This document shows, in pieces, positions 45,309-54,394 of a stretch of DNA of 64,000 nucleotides; position 1 is the stretch's first letter, and the number at the start of each line of letters is the position of its first letter. Origin of the DNA: Pyxidicoccus trucidator (lineage in GTDB: Bacteria; Myxococcota; Myxococcia; Myxococcales; Myxococcaceae). Under the pieces are notes generated by a model. That model was not told the DNA's origin, did not search any database, and was given only the letters and a program-made list of their open reading frames with translations. A program made the translations under genes and the position numbers. The stretch lies in the NCBI RefSeq assembly GCF_010894435.1, contig NZ_JAAIXZ010000015.1, positions 1-64,000 of the forward strand, written 5' to 3'.

Positions 45309-47639
45309 TTGCCACTCACCCTGCCCACCATCGATGACCGGAAGTACCAGCAACTGCTGGACGAGGCGCTGTCGCGCATCCCCGTCCACAACCCCGAGTG
45401 GACCAACTTCAACAAGGCCGACCCGGGCGTCACCCTGCTGGAGCTGTTCTCCTTCCTCACGGAGAGCCTGCTCTACCGCGCCAACCAGATTCCGGAGCGC
45501 AACCGGCTCAAGTTCCTCCAGCTGCTGGGCGTCCCCCTGCAGCCCGCGTCGTCCGCGAGGGGACTCGTCGCCTTCCGCAACGAGCGCGGCGGAACGCCCC
45601 AGGCACTCACACTGACGGACGGCGTGGAGGTGAGCGCCGGCAAGGTGCCCTTCCGCACCGAGCGCGGGCTGGACGTGCTGCCCGTGGAGGCCGCCCTCTT
45701 CTACAAGCGAAGCGTCGCGCCCGAGGAGCGCGTGAAGGCGTACTACGAGGAGCTGTACGCGTCCTTCACCGCCACCACGCCCCCGCTCGCGCCGCTGAAC
45801 GCGCTCCAGTTCTACGAGACGACGCCCTTCTCGCCGCGCGGCACCGAGCCGCTGGACCTGAACACCCAGACACTGGACCGGGCACTGTGGGTGGCGCTGC
45901 TGCTGCGGCCCGCGGACCTGAAGCTGGCGTCGTCTCCGTTGGGGCCGGAGGGTGCCAAGACGCAGCTCTGCGAGCTGCTGAAGGGCAAGGTGCTGACGGT
46001 GGGAATCGCGCCCGCCGGAGACACCGGAGGGAGGGACCTGGTGCCCAACGGGCAGGCGCGGCCCGAGGGGTCGGCGGTGCTCCAGTTCCAGCTCCCCCGG
46101 TTGCCGCCGGAGGGCAAGCTGCCGGAGTCGGCTGCGGACCGCAACGCGAGCTGGCGCACCCTGGCCACCGCCGAGGTGCCCGCCGAGCCGGTGGTGGTGG
46201 ACGTCCCCCTGCCCTCCAGCGAGGCCGAGCTGGCGCTGTGGTCGAACCTGGACCCGCTGGAGGCGGGCACCCGCGACTTCCCTCCCGCGCTGGACGACGA
46301 GGCGCTGGATGCACGCGTGATTACGTGGCTGCGCATCACCTCGTCCGCGCCCGTGTCCGTGAAGCTCTTGTGGGCGGGCATCAACGCGGCGCCGGTGACG
46401 CAGCGCGAGCGAGTGACGAGCGAGCTGCTGCCCGCGGGCACTGGCGAGCCGGACCAGGTGGCGAAGCTGGCGCGCTCGCCCGTGCTGCCGGGCACGGTGA
46501 AGCTCACCGTCACCGTCAACGGCACCTCCGAGACGTGGGAGGCGATTGATGACCTGATGAGCGCCGGACCCGAGGTGGCGGTGCCGGACCCGCGCCTGCC
46601 GCCGGGCACGCCCGCGTACACCAACACGCGGGTGAAGGTGTTCCTCCTGGACGCGGAGGCCGGCGAGCTGCGCTTCGGCGACGGCGCGCACGGCGCCCGT
46701 CCGCCCCCTGGCGCCACCCTGCGCGTGGACTATGACCATGGCGTGGGCCGCGCCGGCAATGTGGGCGCGGGCACGGTGACGAGCGGCCCCGCGCTGCCTC
46801 CCGGCATCAAGGTGGAGAACCCGCTGCCCACCTGGGGCGGCGCGGACGCCGAGAATGTGAAGCAGGGAGAGCGGAGCATCTCCCGCTTCCTCCAGCACCG
46901 AGACAGGCTGGTGACGGTGCAGGACTTCGAGGCGCTCACCCTGCGCACCCCCGGCGTGGCCGTGGGCCGCGTGGAGGTGCTGCCCGCCTTCCACCCCGCC
47001 CTGTCGCCCAACGAGCCCGGCGACGCGCCCGGCGCGGTGACGGTCATGGCCGTTCCGCGCTTCGAGCCGGACCCCGCGGAGACGCAGGGCGCGGACGCCT
47101 TCCTGGATGCCATCGCCTGCTGGCTGGCGCCCCGGCGGCTGGTGACGACGGAGATCTTCGTGCGCCGCGCCCAGTACAAGCCCGTCTGGGTGACGGTGGG
47201 CCTGGAGGTGGTGGCCGGCGTGTCCCAGGCCGTGGTGCGCGAGGCGGTGAAGGCCGCCCTCACCGCCTTCCTGTCGCCGCTGCCCCCCGAGGACGTGGAC
47301 CTGCTGGAGCCCACCGTGTCGCTGGCCGGCGCGCCGCAGGCCACGGTGCTCCAGCGGGGCTGGCCGCTGCGCAAGGCCGTGGTGTCGCTGGAGCTGGCGG
47401 CCGTGGCCAGCCGCGTGGCGGGCGTGGCCCTGGTGCGCGGGGTGAGCCTGGGACTGGCCACCGGCGCCGCGCAGGGCCAGGTGCCATTGACGGGCCTGCA
47501 GCTGCCCCGGCTGGCCGGCATCTCCGTGGCCGTGGGGGACCCGCCGTCCCTGGACGAGCTGCGCGGCACCGGCCCCGTGGCCACCGGCGCGCAGCGGCCC
47601 TTCGTGTCCGTGCCCGTCGTGCCCGAGGAGTGCCGGTAG
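45309..47639 (+). CDS. eCIS baseplate J/gp6-like protein (Pvc11/Afp11)
   Basis: The 776-residue protein belongs to the baseplate J family. The N-terminal region PTIDDRKYQQLLDEALSRIP, NKADPGVTLLELFSFLTESL and YRANQIPERNRLKFLQLLG is typical of gp6/Afp11. The central domain ends with RFGDGAHGARPPPGATLRVD, and later strands follow the gp47/J fold (VTVQDFEALTLRTPGVAVGR). Two copies per wedge form the baseplate ring. It starts with a TTG. Between gp25 and this gene a PAAR protein (Pvc10) is usual but absent. Confidence 0.9.
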   Translation: MPLTLPTIDDRKYQQLLDEALSRIPVHNPEWTNFNKADPGVTLLELFSFLTESLLYRANQIPERNRLKFLQLLGVPLQPASSARGLVAFRNERGGTPQALTLTDGVEVSAGKVPFRTERGLDVLPVEAALFYKRSVAPEERVKAYYEELYASFTATTPPLAPLNALQFYETTPFSPRGTEPLDLNTQTLDRALWVALLLRPADLKLASSPLGPEGAKTQLCELLKGKVLTVGIAPAGDTGGRDLVPNGQARPEGSAVLQFQLPRLPPEGKLPESAADRNASWRTLATAEVPAEPVVVDVPLPSSEAELALWSNLDPLEAGTRDFPPALDDEALDARVITWLRITSSAPVSVKLLWAGINAAPVTQRERVTSELLPAGTGEPDQVAKLARSPVLPGTVKLTVTVNGTSETWEAIDDLMSAGPEVAVPDPRLPPGTPAYTNTRVKVFLLDAEAGELRFGDGAHGARPPPGATLRVDYDHGVGRAGNVGAGTVTSGPALPPGIKVENPLPTWGGADAENVKQGERSISRFLQHRDRLVTVQDFEALTLRTPGVAVGRVEVLPAFHPALSPNEPGDAPGAVTVMAVPRFEPDPAETQGADAFLDAIACWLAPRRLVTTEIFVRRAQYKPVWVTVGLEVVAGVSQAVVREAVKAALTAFLSPLPPEDVDLLEPTVSLAGAPQATVLQRGWPLRKAVVSLELAAVASRVAGVALVRGVSLGLATGAAQGQVPLTGLQLPRLAGISVAVGDPPSLDELRGTGPVATGAQRPFVSVPVVPEECR

Positions 47640-50414
47640 ATGGACGCCAACGGCTCCCGCTTCCACCTGCTGCTCGGCCGCGACGACTGGGGCCGCTGCT
47701 CCTCCGACAAGGGGCAGCCCCTGGCCGAGGCGTGGGCCGACGCATCCGGCACCGGCGCGGACGTGGCCTGGGATGCCCTGCGCGCGGAGGTGTCCCTGCG
47801 CGCCGAGCTGTTCCGCTTTCCCGCCGCGCCCCGCGACGTGCCGCCGAAGCTGGAGGACCGGCGCGGCGCCGCGAGGGACCGCTACAAGAGCTTCTACTGG
47901 ATTGACCGTGACGGGCTCGCCGTGAAGGTGATGTCCAGCGGCTCGCGGCTCACCAGCACCTTCTGGCCGGTGGCGCCCTCTGAGCCCCGCGCGGCGACGT
48001 TCGGCGGCTTCGGCCCGGTGGTGGCTCCGTCCGCTCCGGCGGCGGTGCCGCTGGGCGGACTGGGCATCACCGCGCACCACTACCTCGTGGTGGGGACGCT
48101 CGCGCCCGAGCCGGGGCTGCTGGTGTTCGACCTGCACTCCGGCGGCCCGCCGGTGCGGCACCTATGGCCCGCGGGAGTGCCCTTCGCACCGTGGGACGTC
48201 GCGGCCACGCCGGACGGCGGCGCGGTGGTGCTGGACCGGCAGCACCGCCGCCTGTGGCGCCTGGACGCGGAGCTGCGCGTGGTGCGCCTGGGCGGCGACT
48301 CCGTGCTGGCCGAGGAGGTGGTGGAGGTCTTCCAGCCGGCGCAGGGCGGCCCGCCGCGTCGCGTGCCCGCCGTCACCTTCCCCGAGCCGGTGTCGCTGGA
48401 CGCGTCGCTGCCGCTGGATGCGGCGGACCCCATCTCCGTGGAGGTGCTGCCCGACGGCCGCGTGCTGGTGCTGGACCGGGGCGAGGCCGGCGGCTTCCTG
48501 AGCGTGTACCGCGACGGCCAGCCCGAGGGAGCGCCGCTGCCGCTGGAGGTGGAGGGCATCCTCCAGGGCTCCGGCTCCGCGTTCAGCTACGCGCTGGTGC
48601 CGCATGACATGGCCCTGGTGCCCGGGACGAAGGACACGCCCCACCGCGTGCTCGTCGTGGGCCGTGACGGCAACCAGGTGTTCGCCTTCGACCTGCATGT
48701 GGGCGAAGGCGGCGCACTGTCCGCCGTGCCCCAGCCGGAGTACCTGCCGCTGCGCTTGTTTGGCGGCAAGGCGCTCATCGGCGTGGACGGCGGCGCGTTC
48801 TACGACTTCGCCGACACCTTCGTGCCCCTGGTGGCCCAGCGCCGGCCCCGCTACGTGCGCGAGGCCACCCTGCGCACGCCGGTGCTGGACGGCCGCGCGC
48901 CCGACTGCGTGTGGCACCGGCTGATGCTGGACGCGTCCATTCCCCCCGGCGCCCGCGTCACCGTGCGCACCCGCGCGGCCAACGAGCATGCGGACCTGGA
49001 GGCCACGCCCTTCATCGAGGAGCCCACGCCGTACAAGCGCGGCCGAGGCTCGGAGCTGCCGTACGTGGCCGGCGCCACGAGTGGGCACCGGGGCACCTTC
49101 GAGGTGCTCTTCCAGCGGGCGAAGGGGCGCTACGCGCAGGTGGAGCTGACGCTGCACGGCGGCGGAGCCACCACGCCTCGCATCCACGCCCTGCGCGCGT
49201 GGTACCCGCGCTTCTCCTACCTGGCGCAGTACCTGCCGGGCCTGTACCGGCAGGACGCCGAGTCCGCGAGCTTCCTGGACCGGTTCCTCGCCAACGTGGA
49301 GGGGCTGTTCACCTCGCTCGAGGACCGCATCGCCGCCGCGCAGGTGCTGTTCGACGCGCGGGGCGCTCCGCCCGAAGCCCTGGACTGGCTGTCGTCCTGG
49401 TTCGGCGTGGCCATGGACCCGGCCTGGGACGAGACGCGGCGGCGGCTGTTCCTGCGCCACACGCTGGACTTCTTCCAGTGGAGGGGCACGCCGCGCGGGC
49501 TCATCATGGCCCTGCGCGTGGCGCTGGACGAGTGCCCGGACGACACCATCTTCACCGAGGAGACGGAGCCCACCCGCGCCCGCTTCCGCATCGTCGAGCG
49601 TTTCCGCTCGGCGCGCACGCCCTTCATCACCCCGCCCGAGTCCACCGTGTCGGACGGCATCCACGTCGTCACCACCGCCACGACTCAGCGCTGGGAGCCC
49701 TCGCAGGGACGCGCGCAGCTGGTGGACCGCTACCGCGCGGCCCTGCAGGCGGCGGGCGTGACGGCGACGGTGGACAGCTTCCCCCTGCGCGAGCCGGCGG
49801 GAGCGACGGCTTCCTCCGTCTGGCGTTCCTTCTGCATGGAGGCGCTGGGCTTCATTCCGGCGGCGACCGTCGCGACCACCTCGGTGTGGCGGGAGTTCCT
49901 GCTGCGGCGCTACCGCAACGTCACCGCCCTCAACGCGGCGCACCTGACGTCCCTGGCGGACTTCACGCAGGCCGCGCTGCCCGTGGTGCTGCCGGACGAC
50001 GGCCCGGCGCAGACGGACTGGTACCACTTCGAGACGGTGGTGCTGCCGGTGCGCGCCGCGGCCCACCGCTTCACGGTGGTGCTGCCGGTGCCCAAGGGCA
50101 GCGCGGCGGAGGAGCAGCGTACGCGGCTGGAGCAGGCGATGCGGGTGGTGGCGGTGGAGAAGCCAGCCCACACCGTGTTCGACGTGAAGTTCTACTGGGC
50201 CATGTTCCGCGTCGGCGAAGCCCGCCTGGGCGTGGACACCCTGATTGACCTGGGCAGCCGTGCCCCCGAGCTGATGCCCGCCATGCAGCTCGGCCGCGAG
50301 TACCTGGCGGAAAGCCATCTGGCCCCGAGACCCCCACAGGATGCCAAGGACCGGCAGATCCTGGGACGGGACGCGCTCGGGCGCCGTGAGACCCACGGGA
50401 GCGACACCCTATGA
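47640..50414 (+). CDS. eCIS gp7/tail protein I-like baseplate protein with N-terminal propeller
   Basis: The 924-residue protein is Pvc12/Afp12-like in its second half. From about 525, YLAQYLPGLYRQDAESASFL and the following FLANVEGLFTSLEDRIA match the phage tail protein I family, and WFGVAMDPAWDETRRRLFLR follows. The first ~420 residues form repeated beta-blades (PWDVAATPDGGAVVLDRQHR, ISVEVLPDGRVLVLDRGE, HRVLVVGRDGNQVFAFDLH), suggestive of an NHL/propeller domain that could bind fibres or ligands at the particle periphery. The ATG abuts the previous stop, and its own stop overlaps the collagen-repeat gene (ATGA). Confidence 0.85.
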   Translation: MDANGSRFHLLLGRDDWGRCSSDKGQPLAEAWADASGTGADVAWDALRAEVSLRAELFRFPAAPRDVPPKLEDRRGAARDRYKSFYWIDRDGLAVKVMSSGSRLTSTFWPVAPSEPRAATFGGFGPVVAPSAPAAVPLGGLGITAHHYLVVGTLAPEPGLLVFDLHSGGPPVRHLWPAGVPFAPWDVAATPDGGAVVLDRQHRRLWRLDAELRVVRLGGDSVLAEEVVEVFQPAQGGPPRRVPAVTFPEPVSLDASLPLDAADPISVEVLPDGRVLVLDRGEAGGFLSVYRDGQPEGAPLPLEVEGILQGSGSAFSYALVPHDMALVPGTKDTPHRVLVVGRDGNQVFAFDLHVGEGGALSAVPQPEYLPLRLFGGKALIGVDGGAFYDFADTFVPLVAQRRPRYVREATLRTPVLDGRAPDCVWHRLMLDASIPPGARVTVRTRAANEHADLEATPFIEEPTPYKRGRGSELPYVAGATSGHRGTFEVLFQRAKGRYAQVELTLHGGGATTPRIHALRAWYPRFSYLAQYLPGLYRQDAESASFLDRFLANVEGLFTSLEDRIAAAQVLFDARGAPPEALDWLSSWFGVAMDPAWDETRRRLFLRHTLDFFQWRGTPRGLIMALRVALDECPDDTIFTEETEPTRARFRIVERFRSARTPFITPPESTVSDGIHVVTTATTQRWEPSQGRAQLVDRYRAALQAAGVTATVDSFPLREPAGATASSVWRSFCMEALGFIPAATVATTSVWREFLLRRYRNVTALNAAHLTSLADFTQAALPVVLPDDGPAQTDWYHFETVVLPVRAAAHRFTVVLPVPKGSAAEEQRTRLEQAMRVVAVEKPAHTVFDVKFYWAMFRVGEARLGVDTLIDLGSRAPELMPAMQLGREYLAESHLAPRPPQDAKDRQILGRDALGRRETHGSDTL

Positions 50415-52084
50415 GCACCTTCACTTCCACGTCAGTACCGCGCGCCGCCGCCGACCCCACCAAGCACGTCAACTACGTGCTGGGGATGGTGCTGGGCGTG
50501 GACGACTTCAATCAGGAGTTCGCCTGGCTGTCCGAGCGGGACAGGTGGCTCGCCCGCGATTTGCTCGGCTACGGCACCGCCTGGGGCCTGGCCGTGACGT
50601 CCGGCCTTGGCACCCGGGGCCCGGAGGTGCGGGTGTCGCCCGGCGTGGCGCTCACCCCGCGGGGTCAGCTCGTCCGGGTGACGCCCTCGCAGTGCGCGTC
50701 ACTGAATGACTGGCTGAAGGCGAACCGCGAGGCCGTGGACCCGCACGTCTCCGCGACGGACCTCCTGCGGCTGTGGGTGGTGCTCTGCTACCGCGAGTGC
50801 CTCACCGACATGGTGCCCGTCCCCGGGGAGCCGTGCCGCAGTGAGGACGACTCCATGGCGCCCTCGCGCGTCACGGACGACTTCCGGCTGGAGCTGCGCC
50901 TGGGGCGTCCCGCCCAGCCTGAAGAGGACGCCGTCCGCGATTTCATGCGCTGGCTGCAAGGCCACATCCAGGGGGCAAGCGACCCTTCCAGCTCCATCTC
51001 CATGGAAGCCTTCCTCAAGGCCATCCGCGACGCGGCGGTGACCGGCTCGCCGCCGTCGTCGCCGCTTTCTCCCCCCGCCCCGAACAGTCCGCTGGACCCG
51101 ATGATGGACGCGTCCCCGCCCGGGCCGCTCCTCATCTACACGGAGGACATGGAGCGGTACCTGCGCGCCGCCCTGCGGCTGTGGGTGACGGAGCTGCGCG
51201 CGCTGTGGCGGCCCAACTGGCTGGGCGCGGCGCACGGCTGCACTTCCCCCGTCACGCCGGAGCCCGCGAGCGACGGCGACTGCGTGATGCTGGCCGAGGT
51301 GGAGGTGGCGCTGGTGAAGTCCGAAGTGGCCGGCGACTGGCTGGTGGATGACGACCCCGGCGCCATCCGCCTCCTCGAGGAGGACCGGCCCTTCGTCCTT
51401 CACCTGCGGATGCTCCAGGAGATGCTCCTGTCCATTGCCGCGGCCGGCGGCGGCGGCGGTGGCGCGGGCCCGGCGGGTCCCCAGGGGCCCCAGGGGTTGA
51501 AGGGCGACAAGGGCGACCCCGGCAACCCGGGTGTGAAGGGCGACAAGGGCGACCCCGGCAGCCCGGGTGTGAAGGGCGACAAGGGTGACCCCGGCAACCC
51601 GGGTGTGAAGGGCGACAAGGGTGACAAGGGCGACCCCGGCAACACGGGCGCGCAGGGTCCGCAGGGCGACCCGGGAGAACCCTTCCCGTGGGTGGTGCGG
51701 CGCCCCGAGAACCCGGACCTGGGCAACTACCACATCGTGGCAGCGGGCATCGTCCCCCTCCGGGACGAGGACCCCGGCACCACCTACAACGGCCTGCGGT
51801 GCGTCGGCATCGTGGATGACGGGACGGCCTACTTCACCTTCAACGACTGCGTCTTCAAGCCCGAGGAGTACGTCTACATCGTCAAGGCGATGATGGTGCA
51901 GCACCCGGAGTTCCCCCACCTGGACTCCGTCACCTTCGGCGGCTTCCCCGAAGGGGATGACTCCTCTGTGTTCGCCCTCCACTTCTGGGACATGCCGAAC
52001 CAGCAGTACGCCAATCCCGGCGACCTCGAGCAGCTCGAGGTGGTCATCGAAGTCAGCCAGTACTTCCGCTTCCCTCAGGGGTGA
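50411..52084 (+). CDS. Collagen-repeat fibre candidate of the eCIS
   Basis: The 557-residue protein has an N-terminal domain with VNYVLGMVLGVDDFNQEFAW and VRVSPGVALTPRGQLVRV, which resembles the start of the next gene product and probably attaches to the particle. Residues 353-424 are 24 uninterrupted Gly-X-Y triplets with many GDK, GDP and GVK units, which should form a collagen-like triple helix. A C-terminal ~130-residue beta-rich domain follows and may be the receptor-binding head. It occupies the fibre position (Pvc13 equivalent) after the gp7-like gene and overlaps it by four bases. It has no signal peptide, consistent with assembly inside the cell. Confidence 0.75.
   Translation: MSTFTSTSVPRAAADPTKHVNYVLGMVLGVDDFNQEFAWLSERDRWLARDLLGYGTAWGLAVTSGLGTRGPEVRVSPGVALTPRGQLVRVTPSQCASLNDWLKANREAVDPHVSATDLLRLWVVLCYRECLTDMVPVPGEPCRSEDDSMAPSRVTDDFRLELRLGRPAQPEEDAVRDFMRWLQGHIQGASDPSSSISMEAFLKAIRDAAVTGSPPSSPLSPPAPNSPLDPMMDASPPGPLLIYTEDMERYLRAALRLWVTELRALWRPNWLGAAHGCTSPVTPEPASDGDCVMLAEVEVALVKSEVAGDWLVDDDPGAIRLLEEDRPFVLHLRMLQEMLLSIAAAGGGGGGAGPAGPQGPQGLKGDKGDPGNPGVKGDKGDPGSPGVKGDKGDPGNPGVKGDKGDKGDPGNTGAQGPQGDPGEPFPWVVRRPENPDLGNYHIVAAGIVPLRDEDPGTTYNGLRCVGIVDDGTAYFTFNDCVFKPEEYVYIVKAMMVQHPEFPHLDSVTFGGFPEGDDSSVFALHFWDMPNQQYANPGDLEQLEVVIEVSQYFRFPQG
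51503..51610 (+). repeat. Three tandem 36-bp repeats coding collagen-like units
   Basis: Three 36-base units (51503-51538, 51539-51574, 51575-51610) differ by only one or two bases, and a partial fourth begins at 51611. Each encodes GDKGDP, then GNP or GSP, then GVK. The near identity suggests recent expansion, so repeat number may vary between strains and change fibre length. Confidence 0.85.
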
Positions 52085-52090
52085 GGCGCC

Positions 52091-53374
52091 ATGCGCATCG
52101 ACCTGGATACGGCATTCCTCGACGACGGCATCCGCTCGACGAACTTCTTCAACGGCCGACTGCTTTCGGCCGAGGACCTGACGCAGGAGCAGCAGTCCCG
52201 CAAGGAGGCGCTCAAGCAGTTCGGTCGCGCCGTGGGCGAGGGCGTGGCCCACGGGCTGGAGGTGGAGGCCATCGTCGGCGGCAGCTCCGCGACGGACCCC
52301 GTCGTCACGGTGAAGCCGGGGCTGGCCATCAACCGGGAGGGGCGCCCCCTGGAGCTGCTCCAGGAGGTGAACGTGGCGCTGCTGCGCGGAGCGGCCAACA
52401 CCACCTCCTCCACGGGTGGAACGGGCGCCTTCGCCACATGCGAGCCTCCCGGGAGCGCCTACGTGTCCGGCGCGGGCGTGTACCTGCTGGTCATCTCCGA
52501 GGCGGAGGGACGCGAGGGGCGCGCGTCCACCAGCGGCCTGGGAGGACTGCCCGGCACCGGATGCGAGGCGAAGCGGCTGGTGGAGGGCGTGCGCTTCCGG
52601 CTGCTCCAGCTCACGTTGCCGGACGCCGCCGAGCTGGGAAGTGACGAGGCCGTGCGGAGGCTCTTGCGCAACCGCGTGGCGCACCACTGCTTCGGGACGA
52701 CGGACCCGAGCTCGAAGGCCTTCATACGGGACCCGTTCGGCCCCGCGGTGGAGGGGTACGGCCTCATTGACGGCCTGCGTCCCAACGCCCTCACGAGCTG
52801 CGACGTCCCGCTGGCCGTGCTGCACTGGCGACACGGCGAGGGCCTGCGCTGGGTGGACACGTGGGCGGCCCGGCGGCGGCTGACGCGGCCGACATTGCTG
52901 GGACGCTGGGCGTCCGGGGTGGCGGACCGCCGCGCGGCCGAGGGCGAGGCCATGTTCCTCCAGTTCCAGGACCAGTTGGAGAAGCTGCGCCAGGGCACGC
53001 CGCAGTCGGTGCGCGCGGTGGACCACTTCTCCTATCTGCCGTCGGTGGGGCTGCTGCCGCTGGAGGGCGGGGGCCGCGCGGGCTTCGTGTACGCGAAGTT
53101 CTTCGAGGGAGTCACCGCGCGGCAGCCCCCGCTGCACGTGGAGGGCGCGCGGCTGCAGTCGCTGCTGCGGCTGTCCATGGCGTACCCGCCCATCAACGTG
53201 GCGGGTGGGGACCCGGGCCTCTGGCTGTACCGGGTGCAGGAGAACCACGCGGCGGAGAACGGAACCGCGGGCCCGCAGCAGTACCTGGTCTTCACCAGCG
53301 GGTACCTGCCGTACCTGGGCACCCCACGCTTCGACGCCGCGCACTGGAGCTTCGCGAACTCCGCCCTGCCATGA
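52091..53374 (+). CDS. Fibre- or baseplate-associated eCIS protein
   Basis: The 427-residue protein begins MRIDLDTAFLDDGIRSTNFF and carries FFNGRLLSAEDLTQEQQSRK, then VTVKPGLAINREGRPLEL. The same order of elements (DDF, a helix, then a PGxAxxxxG strand) opens the preceding collagen-repeat protein, so the two N-terminal domains are probably paralogous. The rest is mixed, ending in a beta-rich C-terminus. No known fold is recognised. It lies six bases after the collagen gene and is probably part of the fibre or its network. Confidence 0.6.
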   Translation: MRIDLDTAFLDDGIRSTNFFNGRLLSAEDLTQEQQSRKEALKQFGRAVGEGVAHGLEVEAIVGGSSATDPVVTVKPGLAINREGRPLELLQEVNVALLRGAANTTSSTGGTGAFATCEPPGSAYVSGAGVYLLVISEAEGREGRASTSGLGGLPGTGCEAKRLVEGVRFRLLQLTLPDAAELGSDEAVRRLLRNRVAHHCFGTTDPSSKAFIRDPFGPAVEGYGLIDGLRPNALTSCDVPLAVLHWRHGEGLRWVDTWAARRRLTRPTLLGRWASGVADRRAAEGEAMFLQFQDQLEKLRQGTPQSVRAVDHFSYLPSVGLLPLEGGGRAGFVYAKFFEGVTARQPPLHVEGARLQSLLRLSMAYPPINVAGGDPGLWLYRVQENHAAENGTAGPQQYLVFTSGYLPYLGTPRFDAAHWSFANSALP

Positions 53375-53416
53375 CCCTTCCCCTACCTGACGCTCGCTGG
53401 CCGCGAGGAGAGCGCG

Positions 53417-54382
53417 ATGCCCATTGATCTGGATGACCTGCCCGAAATCAAACCCGGAGACCTCATCACCTCCGACCTCATCAACACGCTCGTCCGGGAG
53501 ATGAAGAACCTGGTGGCCGGCGTGGGCAACAACCCGGTGCCCAACCTCTTCGGGCGCACCATCAGCGACGTGAAGAACACCCTCGCGCAGGGGGGCAACA
53601 AGCTCAAGATTGCCGGGGCGCTGGACGCGGCGGGCGTCTCGGTGGACATCGGGCGCGCGGAGAACGCGGGGCGGCTGGTGGTGGGGCAGATTCCCCCGCC
53701 CGACGCACGGGTGGCGGACAACACCAACGTCTTCCTGCTGATAGCGGCGGTGGCGGGCAGTGGGCCCCAGCAGTCGGAGCCTCCCGTCATCACCGGCTTC
53801 TCTCCGCTGACGGCGCCCGTGGGCACCCCGGTGCAGATCATCGGCAAGGAGTTCGACCCGGTGCAGTCGCGCAACAAGGTGACGTTCGACGGGGTGACGG
53901 CGGCGACGCCCTCGTCGGACAGCACGCGCTTCTCGCTGTTCGTCACGGTGCCGACGGGCATTCCCGGCGCGCCCACCACGACGGGACAGCAGAAGGTGGT
54001 GTCGGTGGTGGTGACCACCGCCACGGGCATCGCAACCGCGCAGCTCGTCATCACGCCACCGCCCGCGCAGCCCACCCCATCCGTCTCGTCATTCAGCCCG
54101 GCCATTGGAGCGAAGCTCGGCTCCACGCTCACCATCACCGGCCAGAACTTCGGCTCGGTGCCGAGCAACGTCAGGGTCTTCTTCGATGACCAGCCACTGG
54201 GAGGGAGTCCCCCTGCACCCGTGGGGGTCCAGCCGGCCACCGCGACGGGAACCCAGCTCACCGTCGTGATTCCGGCGAACCTGGATGGCTTTGGAGTGAC
54301 CGGCGATCGGAAGACGGTCTCCATCAAGGTCAGCGTGGGGCCGATGACCTCACTGGGGATGGGAGTCATCCTCGAGAAGTGA
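53417..54382 (+). CDS. PASTA-like and double IPT/TIG domain protein
   Basis: The 321-residue protein starts with a short helix region (PEIKPGDLITSDLINTLVRE), then a PASTA-like unit (LFGRTISDVKNTLAQGG and VVGQIPPPDARV). Two IPT/TIG immunoglobulin-like domains follow: PVITGFSPLTAPVGTPVQII with GKEFDP, and VSSFSPAIGAKLGSTLTITG with QNFGS. Such domains bind surfaces or sugars. There is no signal peptide, so it is probably a particle component such as a spike or fibre rather than a secreted adhesin. GAGGAGAG precedes the ATG, and the vWA genes follow 12 bases later. Confidence 0.75.
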   Translation: MPIDLDDLPEIKPGDLITSDLINTLVREMKNLVAGVGNNPVPNLFGRTISDVKNTLAQGGNKLKIAGALDAAGVSVDIGRAENAGRLVVGQIPPPDARVADNTNVFLLIAAVAGSGPQQSEPPVITGFSPLTAPVGTPVQIIGKEFDPVQSRNKVTFDGVTAATPSSDSTRFSLFVTVPTGIPGAPTTTGQQKVVSVVVTTATGIATAQLVITPPPAQPTPSVSSFSPAIGAKLGSTLTITGQNFGSVPSNVRVFFDDQPLGGSPPAPVGVQPATATGTQLTVVIPANLDGFGVTGDRKTVSIKVSVGPMTSLGMGVILEK

Positions 54383-54394
54383 GAAGACCCTCTC

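Noticed and set aside
51503..51628. Regular 36-bp spacing that might suggest a CRISPR array
   Set aside because: The units are directly adjacent without spacers, stay in frame and encode Gly-X-Y triplets; no cas genes are nearby.
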